Shown: piece after piece, positions 33,016 through 43,700 of the stretch
Layout: every line of letters starts with the position of its first letter
Position numbering within the stretch: the stretch's first letter is position 1
Origin: Takakia lepidozioides
Taxonomy: Eukaryota > Streptophyta > Takakiopsida > Takakiales > Takakiaceae
Direction: 5' to 3'
Assembly (NCBI GenBank): GCA_030704615.1
Contig: CM060734.1
Coordinates: forward strand, 21,638,001 to 21,702,000
Length of the DNA stretch: 64,000 nt
Position numbers and translations under genes: made by a program
Notes under the pieces: model-generated
Seen by the model: the letters and a program-made list of their open reading frames with translations, nothing else
What the model was told of the DNA's origin: nothing
Databases searched by the model: none

Positions 33016-34640
33016 ATGGACACATTTGCAGATGTTGACGATAGTGGTCCAATTCATCCATTCACAAACTTTGCACAAATTGAACTATATGATATAAATA
33101 CAAAATTTCATTGCAAACCCCAAAACAACGATTCGACAATACCCGAGGCTAATACATGTAATACATTAGACAACATTATTCCAAATTGTGAGTTCTATGG
33201 ACAATTACGTAAACTCAATCAAGAACAACATGCTATTTTTGATGATTGTATGCACAGAAAACATATATCCCATGAAGTACCAATACATTTATTTTTGACA
33301 TGAGGAACAGGCACTGGGAAGACATTCACTTTATTGCTACTTATCCAAGGTTTACTTAGAATATATAATAGACATCCGAAAGCTGATCCATTGAAACGAA
33401 AATCAATTTTAATGGCATATACAAGAAAAGCCGCATTCAATATAGATGGAACAACAATGCACTCAGGACTTAGTATTCCGCTAAATTGTAAAGAGTTACC
33501 ATCTCTTGGATCAGAACGATTAGATACATTGGCAAAATCGTTTGACCAACTTCAGACATGAGATTAAGGTCAATCAAACGCATACACTATCATTTTTTCG
33601 GAAACCTAGATGTCATAATTACTAGAGATTTTTATCAAGCACCACCTGTGAGAGATTCTTGGGTTTTTAAGAAAATAAATGAAGGACCAGCTTCATTAGC
33701 TCAAAAATTTTGGCATGATTTTATTACATATTATGAGCTAAACCAAGTTATGCGTCAATCGGATACCCAATTCATAGATATATTGAATCGGTTAAGAACA
33801 GCCACACAAATGCAAAGATGATATACATATTATTAACAATCAGTATTGTCGTCCACCACCTAACGATCCTACATTTCCACATAGAAATGTTAAGGCACAA
33901 TGAAAGAATATTCAAACAAACAATCGGACAAATCTATATATTTCAAGCTGTTGATAAACATCATGATACATGGCCTTCTAATTTCAAGTTGCTCGATAAT
34001 GCCAATGCCACAGCAGGTTTGCATACGACGATTCATGCTAAGAAAGATATGTTAATAGAATTGTACGTAGGAAATTATGCTACACATGATGGACTTGTAA
34101 ACGGAGCCGATGGAATTTTTAAACATTTCTCTGTTTTGTCAAATTCAACTATTTTAATATGGATCCAATTTAATAATCCGAAATCGGGAATTGCTACGCG
34201 GGCAAAAAATAAATATCTATATAATCAAGAGAATATGAAAAACATACCAAATTGTTCGTTGTGGATGCCAATCCAACCAGTTTCAAAAGAAATACAAATA
34301 TGATCTAATACGAAACATATCATTACCAGAACCCAATTTCCAATTCAATTGGCTTCCGCTCGAACTATCCATCGTTCCCAAGGATTAACTTTGGATTATT
34401 TAGCGTTCGACTGTAAGGGTGTAAATAAACATGGTCTAACATACACGACACTTTCTCGCATTCGACAAAAAATATATATATATCTTATCACACCTTTGCA
34501 ATCAAACAATTTGCATGTTGATAATGGCGTTGCCGACGAAATGAAACGGTTTCGCACTAGTGCACGTTGGAAGCGAATAATTCCCATTCTCAAATATTAT
34601 AGAGAATCTCATGTCATTGTGCAATCTTTAAACACTAGAT
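33016..34640 (+). pseudogene. Helentron Pif1-type helicase, interrupted
   Basis: QLRKLNQEQHAIFDDC is followed by the Walker A region, where TGA (33301-33303) replaces the first Gly codon before GTGTGKTFTL. GGLDVI-type motifs (GNLDVIITRDFYQAPPVRDSW) and the C-terminal motif ASARTIHRSQGLTLDYLAFD plus HGLTYTTLSRIRQK are clear. The motif II region (usually DE) is damaged. Several frame changes occur (33558, 33818, 34303). It would be a 5'-3' DNA helicase. Confidence 0.8.
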
Positions 34641-35301
34641 CATTGTCGTTACACAAGGAGGATGTTTTTCCCGACTTTAATATACAACAATCTCATATAA
34701 TGTGCTTCAATGAAACTCACTTCAATCCAACAAATCCAAACATTGAATTGTTCCTTAATACTACAATGTATTCTTATCTAGCGGTTCATGCAAGCCATGG
34801 AACACTTGTAATATACGACCATACTATGTCATTAGCATCAAATCAAATACTATCAAATGAAGGTGTGCTGAATACATAGCTGCAACATTTAATTTGAATA
34901 CCAGGAAAGCAATTCATATAATTGCGGTCTATAAACCTCCAACACTACAATTAAGTATTTTCTTGTCTTCTCTCAAAAAGCTCATTGATAATATTCCACA
35001 TACATGTCCAACCATAATAATAGGAGATTTTAATGTAGATCTTTTACAAAATAATACCGTAACAACAAATCAATTACAAAAATTCATGTCTTCTTTTCAC
35101 ATGCAACTCCAATCCTCAATTAGTACTACTATCTATGGATCTCAACTAGACCATGTTTGGACAAATGCACCTCACCAACTCTGCATATCTGGCATTATAG
35201 AAGCATACTGGACAGACCATAAATCTGTATTTATTGTTTTTAAATTATCTAATTACATTCCTTGCTACCAACATATATCATCAAAATATTCTAATAGGTA
35301 G
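34641..35301 (+). pseudogene. Helentron apurinic-type endonuclease domain
   Basis: Directly after the helicase the sequence gives CFNETHF, then after a stop at 34877-34879 and a frame change IIIGDFNVDL, SQLDHVWTN and WTDHKSVFI. These are the ordered metal/active-site blocks of the endonuclease/exonuclease/phosphatase fold (E, GDFN, DHV, DH). This C-terminal fusion defines the Helentron branch. Confidence 0.78.
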
Positions 35302-35393
35302 TCACCATAAGGAGGAGCCATTACGCGACGAGCCGCTTGTTTACTTACTGGAACCTATTTTTATGCTTGGTTTTTGTTCCTCTTTTCAGTGCA

Positions 35394-35532
35394 GTATGTA
35401 TAGATGAACGCCCTCGTGTCGGGCGCTCTTTGAATTTTATGCCTAGAGCAGAGGGCAGTAGCCCGAGGCCATAAGGCATAAAATTCAAGGGGCACCCGAC
35501 ACGGGGTTCTTCCTCTGCATAAAGAAATGGGA
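35394..35532. repeat. Long imperfect hairpin
   Basis: The left arm 35411-35443 (core GTCGGGCGCTC...TTGAATTTTATGCC) pairs with the right arm 35475-35508 (GGCATAAAATTCAA... CCCGACAC) with about four mismatches, most compatible with G-U pairs. The loop is about 31 bp, and weaker pairing extends outward. It lies just beyond the Helentron coding end. It could be an element terminus, a small foldback element or a small-RNA precursor. Confidence 0.75.
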
Positions 35533-35549
35533 TGATTTCTTTTTCCTTT

Positions 35550-36080
35550 CATCCTAAATTAGTGTGGGTGTCAAATGAGAGTGGCCCACACTAAGCCCTC
35601 AAAAGTGGTCTGAGCTAATTAGTGTGGCCCACACTCGTAAATGTTGTATTAGGTGGAGTGTCAAGAGACACCATATTTTACGCTTGATTCAACAACATGT
35701 CAACACTTGTTTTTTAGCAAGTACCTCGTAGTTGCACATTAGTACTCAGGCAAAAAGAATTAGGGTTGTGCATTGCTCTACATTATTAGGGACAACTTCT
35801 GAGAACATGTTCATTTTCATTGGAAATATATGTTATGCAAAAAACATCTTATTAGCTATTAATATAAATATAAATATTTATTGGTAATTTGAAACTTGCT
35901 CACTATAAAACCAAAAGGTCGAACTGCTGAGCGTTTCGAAAATTGGATAAACCATTGATTGTTTGATGGTTCTATCATAATGAATATGTCAAAGTATTGT
36001 AACATTTACATTGAATGTGTGAAGAAAACTAAAAAATATTATTAAAAAAAAACAAAAAAACTAGAGTTGAATATTAGAGC
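35550..36080. repeat. SINE-like segment and AT-rich spacer
   Basis: Blocks at 35658-35720 and 35757-35830 match the repeat at 8868-9075 (GACACCATA, TTACGCTTG, GCATTGCTC, GAGAACA). No A/B box is seen here, so the copy would be 5'-truncated. From 35830 to 36080 only AT-rich sequence is seen. Confidence 0.5.
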
Positions 36081-38879
36081 TGTGAAGGTTGGATTCCTCC
36101 CTACCTTGCTTTTGGGTTGGATGAATGATCTGGATGAATGATTCGCGGATGGAGCTGCATGAGCCATGATGTTTCTACGCTAGCATGAGCTGTCACAGCT
36201 AAACCATATTAAGTTAAGTTTGTCTTTTAGTTAACAGTTAGTTTAGGATCAGGGTCATCCTATGTGGCCACTTATGTGTGATGGCAGTAGTTCGTAATCT
36301 GGCTGGCCAATGGCAGCACAGACACCTGTATTCGTGATTAGCCGATTGACACCTCTATTTAAACGGAACCCTGGGTCTCTCAGGGGGTGGTTGATTTTGG
36401 ATCTCATGAGTTGTACGAGCTGGTTGTGAGAAAGATTGCATGTGGTTGGATGAAAAGTAGTGACAGTGTATGACACTTGAACAGATTCTTCCCTGTCTAG
36501 CGAGCGCTGCCCTATAGAGCATACAACCCCAGTATAGGTAATTTCCCGGGATAGAGAGGAATAATCGCACGGCCCTGGAATCATGGTGGAGATGGGGGGC
36601 ATTGCGAAAATTCATCTCTGCTAATGGATGAGGTTTGATCATTGTTGTAACTGTTTTGGCAGGAGAATCAGGGTACCCTTACACTAGCCTTGATGATTTG
36701 CTTCTTACTTCCCCATCCTCCGTTCCATCTGCTGTTCCTGTTGTTACTGATCCTTTTGCATTGTGTAACCTACTGGATTTCCCTTATGTCCCTGCTGATT
36801 TGCTTGATGCATGGGATTTAGCACAGTTTGATGTTCATTAATTCTCTCCTTTGGTGCTTTGCATAATGGGCAGTCTGATAGCCTGCAATCTGGTTTGGCT
36901 CTGACCCTTACCTCCGTCCAGTTCATTGTTATCCAGCTTCTAGCTTTGCTTGTTTATCTAGACCAAGGGATTGAGTTATTCTCTAAGGCCTGCTTACACC
37001 CTCATAGGCAGCCATTGAAAGGATGACATGACTCATGAAGGGAAGACAACGGGGGCGGCCACTTTCCATTTACACCTGCTCTAACCGCTGCTGTGTGGCC
37101 ATGAAGGTAGTAAGCATGGATGACCCACTCTACGATGCTCTACTCCATAGGTACAAAGCCGACACCCACTTAAGTGACATATCCAAGCTGCTTATGAGGC
37201 AAGTCAAATATCACTCACCCACCCACCGGGAAAGTGAAGGGCGTTTGTTCAAAGTTGATACTTTGGAAGGCCAATCTGTTGTGGAAGTCCCTCCTAGGTC
37301 CTCTCTTCCTACCTTGCTTGAACTTTATCATGCATCTACCTATGCTGGTCATCTGGGGGTTAACAAGACAGTCAAGCGTATTCAGGAACAATACCATTGG
37401 AATGGTTTAGTTAAAGATGTTTCAGCTTTTATTGCTCGATGCGTACCTTGCCATGCTAAAACCATATTGCCTAGAACCGAAGCTCCACTCCCCTTGCAGC
37501 CAATCCCTGTTACCGAAGCCTTTGCACAGGTTGGCCTAGATCTAGTTGGACCCTTTAAACCCACGTCCAATGGCCATGCATACATTGCCGTTGCTACGGA
37601 TTACCTGACGAAATGGGTAGAGCTCCGACCCCTGGTTGCTAAGGACAATGATGAGGTCGTACAATTCTTCTTTGATAAGGTGATTCTCCGCCATGGGTGC
37701 CCTCTCGAGATCCTCACGGATCAAGGTACTGAATTCTGCAATCAGCTCATGGAGATTGTTTTGTTCAATCTAAATACTAAACATGCTGTGACTGCTTCCT
37801 ACAACCCCCAATGCAATGGCTTGACTGAGAGATTTAACCAAACTATGTGTAGAATGCTGAAGAAGAATGAGACCCTTATAGATGAGTGAGACATTGCCCT
37901 TCCTATTTTGCTATTTGCCTACCGTACTTCCATTCATGTAAGTACCAAGATATCTCTCTTTGAATTGTTGTATGGATGAAAGTGTCGTAGCCCTTTACAT
38001 CTCTCCTGGCTGCAAGTTTCTGCTACAGAACCTGAAAACTGAGAAGCCTTTTTGCTTTCCATGGATGCCAAACGTCGTCAGTTACGAGAAACGGCCAAGT
38101 CTAACATTCGCTTTGCTCAAGCCTCCCAGGCTAAGCATTACAATCGCAAGGTGGTATATTGTGAATCCTTCAAAATTGGACAATCAGTTTGTGTCCGTCT
38201 TCAGGCTGGTAAGCAAGTTTCGAAAACTAAAAGCGCATTGATGGCCCTTATCTTATCACTGACATTTTACTTGGAGACAGTATGTTCTTCTTCCACAACA
38301 TGCCTCTACTCCTCATTTGGCTAGTTCAATTTATGTGTCTCTCTTAGTTCCCTGCACTCTAACGTTTGACTTGACATGTTTGAATGTGGAAAATAGACAG
38401 GTGATTTACATCCCTTCTAGGGCTGCACTCTCCCGCTTACAATCAGCTGTCTCAGACTCTTAGTTAGTGTTTTTCTATTTTCTTCGTGATAGCTTATGGC
38501 ATCACCTTGTTCCACTCATGGGGTTTTTCCAGTTAGATCTTTTATCCTTCGCCCAACTTGCAGCGGCAAGGTTTTGTTCCACTGGTTTTTTCATCCCATG
38601 GGTGCCGGATGCCTAGCCTTGTAGTAATTTTTCTTAGTACCCCTGTCTTCTTCTCTCTCAGCTCGCTCACATTAGTGGGCCAGCAAGCTTCACATATGTG
38701 AAAGTTGGATTCCTCCCTACCTTGCTTTTGGGCTGGATGAATGATTCGCGGATGGAGCTGCATGAGCTATGATCGCTAGCATGAGCTGTCACAGCTAAGC
38801 CATATTAAGTTAAGCTTGTCTTTTAGTTAACAGCTAGTTTAGGATCAGGGTCATCCTATGTGGCCACTTATGTGTGATG
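36081..38879 (+). mobile_element. Ty3/gypsy LTR retrotransposon remnant
   Basis: Direct repeats at 36081-36283 and 38697-38879 start TGTGAA.GTTGGATTCC and remain highly similar apart from a roughly 20-bp indel; they are taken as the 5' part of the two LTRs. Sequence past 36283 (with TATTTAAA near 36355) has no counterpart after 38879, so the 3' LTR is truncated. Between them only integrase and a C-terminal tail are recognisable; gag, protease, RT and RNase H are missing. Confidence 0.8.
37035..38330 (+). pseudogene. Gypsy integrase with intact DDE residues
   Basis: Frame 37035-37889 holds the HHCC zinc domain (ELYHAST, AGHLG, then ARCVPCHAK). The catalytic core has D in VGLDLVGPF, D in LTDQGTEF and E in NGLTERFNQTM with usual spacing. 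TGA at 37887-37889 cuts it after NETLIDE. The downstream piece continues in shifted frames through YRTSIH and a tail (VCVRLQAGKQVSKTKS). Host integration activity is therefore lost. Confidence 0.87.
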
Positions 38880-40700
38880 TTTTGCGACGACCTGGTAGAA
38901 GACTGGGCACGCCAACTGAAGCAATTTCATTGCTTAAAGTGTCCGAAACAAACCCTCCGCATCCAGACAACCGAGTCCTTTGAGTTAAGACATTGAGAAT
39001 GATACAAAAGTGTATTGGAAAAACCCAGTTGTGAAGACTGTAGCCAGTTCCGAAACACCAAACCATCCCTTCAGATTTGTTACAAAGAGATCAGGGACAT
39101 CCTCCTGGATGTTGTAGGGTCCAGACAGCGAGCAGTGTATTAAAGAATCAGATCTTGAGTTTATATGATGAATTAGCTTGATGCTGAACATCCTCTCTGC
39201 CTCCCTTACACCTTGCATTCAATCATGCTGTTCAAATTCAGATGAAGAGTTGCAAACTGCTGGCAATGTTACCATCCTCCCATGGTACTACTACCCTGAC
39301 CCTCCCAAAAACCACTGCTCTTCCTGTTGATATAGCAAGTCTGTTTTCCGTTGTATTGTGACAATTTACGAGGATTTGGACGTGGCTTACCTGCAAGTCC
39401 TCAAAGGAAATTTACTGACATCAATATATGCTACAAGAGAGATTCACCTGCTCTGAACATCATCCCAGAATTCCAACAAAGTTTCCGGATGTAGTATCCA
39501 GCGATTGCAAAATCCCCCACCTTTCGCTACACGTTCATGCAGTTGCATCAACGATCAATTGAGTTCAAGAAACATGAGCGTGAAGGAAACCACGAGATTG
39601 CCAACGTGATGAACCCAATCAGCCGCAGCAACAGAACGTACCGAAGGAAACACGTTTCAGACATAGTCTCGTGGGATCACCTTGAATTCGTACCCTTCTC
39701 GAAATTCACAATCCGAAAACCTTCTCTCACTCTTTTGAAAAGGGTGCGGACTGCTATTTCTAGAGTGGACAGAGAGAGAGAGAAGGAATTCCGCCATGCC
39801 ATTTGTGTTTTTCCGCTGTTGAGTTGCGAAAAGAGCTACAGAGAGGGAGGTGGGGCAGACTCAACCCGAGCCACTTTCAACAGGAAGAATTCCAGCAAAT
39901 AATCTACAAGTGAACCTTGTTGCAGCAATTCGTGTTCCTTGCTCCTTGGCGGCATACCCTTATGTGGGTGTTTCTCTCTTTTACACTTTTGTGTGTATCT
40001 CTTGCTGTCCCTGTTATCTCACCAACCCATCTCTGCACGCAGATGAGATTTCCAGTGTTTCTGATTGAAAGATTATATGCATTTTCTATGTTCATACACT
40101 CGGTTGACTATCCCTTATTTACAACCGGGAAGGGCCTCCAGTGCGAAGTACCATTGCACGGAGGATGGCTCTCGTAGATGCGTCACAAGCCGCCTATTTA
40201 CAGCTCATGAAAGCGTGCATGCATATTGCATTTGATGTCGTAATTGGTGCAGCGTATCAATGTGCTAAGTAATTTGGGGAGATTGAGTGCCCTGGATTTC
40301 AAAAGATGATTACCGCAGTCGAGAACACTCGTTAAAGATACACTTGAGGAAACTTCATGACACCCGAAAAATGTGCCTAAACCTCGAGTTTTGCATCTTG
40401 AGAGGTGGAAGATTTCAGTCATTACTCGCGTGGGCTATGTGGACCCTTTCTTCCCTTCGTATGTTTAATGAGTAGATCCTCCCTTTTAAACGCTGGACCC
40501 TGTCGGTTATCTTCTTTGGAGGCCCCATTCATTCCAAGATTTAGTAGCAAGGTTGTCAGCCCAACAAGCCCAACAAGCTCCAAAGCCACTTGGAGAGCTT
40601 GTTGCTGACGGTTTGAGGAAGAATGAAGACAAGTTGACTCTTGACAATGGAACCTGGGAACCATGATTTCTGAGAACATGATGTGTGGATGCTGATTTCT
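38880..40700. other. Region without a supported gene upstream of MRE11
   Basis: Several open frames up to 121 codons exist on both strands but none shows a family motif or a convincing exon chain. The last few hundred bases may hold the MRE11 promoter and an untranslated first exon; a plausible acceptor (GTGCAG) ends at 40706. Confidence 0.4.
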
Positions 40701-40716
40701 GTGCAGGGTGGCAGAT

Positions 40717-43700
40717 ATGGATACACTCCGGGTTCTGGTAGCCACTGACTGCCATTTGGGTTATATGGAAAAAGATGAACTGTGCGGACATGATTCATTC
40801 AATGCCTTTGATGAGATCTGCTCAATTGCCTCACAGCGCCAGGTGTGTACAGTTCTCTTTATTGGAACTTCTGCTGAGGTTTGTATATTTTCCATGGCTG
40901 CTTCACAAGGTTTTGGGTGTCATCTGCATAATTTGAGATTTCTGTGAGGGGGAGGGAGAGATGACAGAGAAGAGCAGGAGAAAGAGCAAGGCCGGAAGTT
41001 TCTTGGTGAACCATGGTGGAGGCTGTGGCATACAGGTTGATTTTCTGCTCTTAGGAGGAGATCTATTCCATGAAAACAAGCCTTCCAGATCCACACTGGT
41101 GAGAACCATTGAGATTCTACGAAGATTCTGCCTCAATGACCGACCAGTCCAATTTCAAGTTGTTAGTGATCAGACCATCAACTTTCCTAACATGTATGCT
41201 CTGCTACCTTTTTCTCTTTGCTACATCATGCAGGATGATCATTTGATATTCCATAATTGTGTTGGCAGCTTTGTGATGATGTTTGCAGCAGTCCATCACA
41301 AACCCCTTCACAAGGCATCTTCCGCAGCACACTCTTTAAAAGAGATGCAGCAAAAGCATACTGATAGTGGCATCAATACTCCACATTACTGTGGGAAAAC
41401 CACCAACCCAGAAGTCATGGTGGTTTGGGCGGAGACATATGATGTTAGTAAGACTGGTTGGATTGTCAACTTTACTTGAAGATTTTGTAGGGTGTTATAT
41501 TGATGATTGCGCAATCTGATGATAATCGGTATAATATCAACTTTCTCTTTTGTCCGATTTGTGTTTTGTGAAGATTTGGACATGTCAACTATAAGGACCC
41601 CAACTTCAATGTGGGTTTGCCTGTCTTCACTATTCATGGAAACCATGACGATCCAGCTGGTGTGGTGCGTATGATATGTTGCGGTTATTTAAATTGCATG
41701 TTTGCCTTTCTTCAGGTAGATGACTAGACTCTATGTTTTCTGCCCCAGCAGAGTCACATCCCTGACTATTTTAATTCTGTTATTGATTCTGGTTGTCATT
41801 TTCAGGATAATCTGTCAGCGATAGATATTCTGGCTGCCTGCAATCTGGTCAATTATTTTGGGAAGGTGGTGCTAGGGGGGACTGTTGGAGGAAGAGTCCA
41901 AGTTTTCTGGCTTTCTCTGCAAGTGGTTATATCGTTGGGGTGACACATCTACCTCTAACAGCCTTTAGACTGTGTTTTCGATAAACCACCACAGTTGGAC
42001 ATGACATTCATCCTGTAACTCAAGACTGTAGAAAGAGGGAATGTGTTATTTTCTTCAATGTGTTTCACCTCCAGCTCTATCCAGATATGTAGCAATATTC
42101 TATTCTTTGTGAGTTTCTTTCTTTCAGCCGGGGCATGCTGTTTGACATGCACTTTTGTTGTGCTCCCTTTCTGTAGCACATGTTCCACTCCCCTTACAAA
42201 TAGCTATGCAGCATCACAAGGAGCTGTTTCTACTTCTCAGTTACATCTGGTCTTGGGGGTTGCAAAAGTTAACAAGATGACTTCAAAGCAACAGAGTGAT
42301 GGACAGGGTTTGGGATTCATCTTCGGTTCCATCCTGGAGATTTCAACTGTAGTGATCTATCTTGTGGGTTTTGTGGGGTATCCCCAGGGCTCAACTAAGG
42401 TCGCTTTATATGGCCTTGGAAACATCCGTGATGAGCGTCTTAACCGCATGTTCCAGGTCTGAAACCAAACCATGGAATTTCATTCTTACCTGTGGCTGCA
42501 CACATCGTTAGCTTCTTGGCTTGTGCCCCTTGTACCTTGGTGGACACTTTGATCATGTCTAGCAAAATACAGTACAGTTCAACTGGAAACCAAAAGAAGA
42601 TGTAAACAACTTCAAAGTAGAAGCTCGGTTCAAGAAATATAGTGGTCTAAGATTTATAAAAGGAGAGAAAGAAGATAAAATATCATGAGTGCTTGTCACA
42701 TGTAGACCCCACACGGAGTGCAATGGATTCGACCTGAAAGCCAGGAAGGCTGCCCTGCCTCAGAGTGGTTCAACATCTTTGTCCTGCATCAAAACAGGTG
42801 TCTCGTCTCTCTGTTCTCCTCCCCTGATACATATCGCTACCTGAAGAGAGAGGGTGGATGTGCATGTCGACCTGGTCTTTAGGATGGTCACGGATATCAA
42901 TTGCACTGGCCTTGGGTCATGCATCAATCAGAGTATGTGACTTCTTTCTGCCAGACATTCTTCATCCGACATCTACACATTCTTGTGAACCTGTGGAGGC
43001 TGTCTCCATAATCTCTGTGTTCTTATGCTACATGTGTGTGGACTCAAACGGCTTGGCTGATCTCAAGAAGAGATGTGCATATCAATGTAGAGTTAGTTTT
43101 TGGCACTGAATCAGGTTCTACTGTCCCAAAATTGCTGTCTTTGTCAGAGTTAAGGCAAATCCAAAGAACGCCATCAATGAGCACTTTCTGGCACGATTCC
43201 TGGACTTCGTCATCTGGGGCCATGAGCATGAGTGTCGTATAGATCCACAGGTACTCTTCTTTGCTTCAGCTACATAGCCCCCCTGAGAACATTGGGGACT
43301 ACTTGTGGATGGGAGAGAATATTTGTGCAGGTCTTCCTTCATATTTGATGAAATATTTGTCCATGCTGGTTTCCAAGTAAGTGAGGAGCTTACTCCCTCA
43401 GGTGTAGTCTTAATTTTTGAGAGCATGTCCATTGATTAGTCTAGGTTGAAAAGTGCACACCTGGTCAGGGTCCTAGCATCCAAGATTTGGTCTTTGCATA
43501 TGGTGGGAAGGCAATGGGTTTTGATTCAATCCTGTGTGCCTTAATTGGGTGTGTTATGCATGTTCACGATCAGGTGATTTTGGCCTAGGCTAATCTCCAA
43601 ACTTGCTTACAATTGGAGTGGAAAACAGCGCTCTAAATGTTGGAGTATCGCGGTAGCATGCAGGAAGTGCTCGGAATGGGCTTCCATGTGACACAGCCAG

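Larger units (their letters stand above)
28085..35330 (+). mobile_element. AT-rich Helitron2/Helentron-like element (degenerate)
   Basis: A continuous very AT-rich stretch encodes, in order on the plus strand, an OTU-like protease, a DUF6570-like region, a HUH Rep, a Pif1-type helicase and an apurinic-type endonuclease. An OTU together with a C-terminal endonuclease is characteristic of Helentrons. Codons are strongly A/T-ending, unlike the neighbouring host genes. At least seven stops or frameshifts make it non-autonomous now. Exact ends are not determined; the limits given are where the base composition changes. Confidence 0.85.

Noticed and set aside
28085-35330. Organelle or endosymbiont DNA because of the low G+C
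   Set aside because: The encoded proteins form a Helentron, and the sequence is flanked by and interrupted by host-type DNA.
37035-37889. Active gypsy integrase
   Set aside because: DDE residues are intact but the frame stops early, RT and RNase H are absent and one LTR is truncated.
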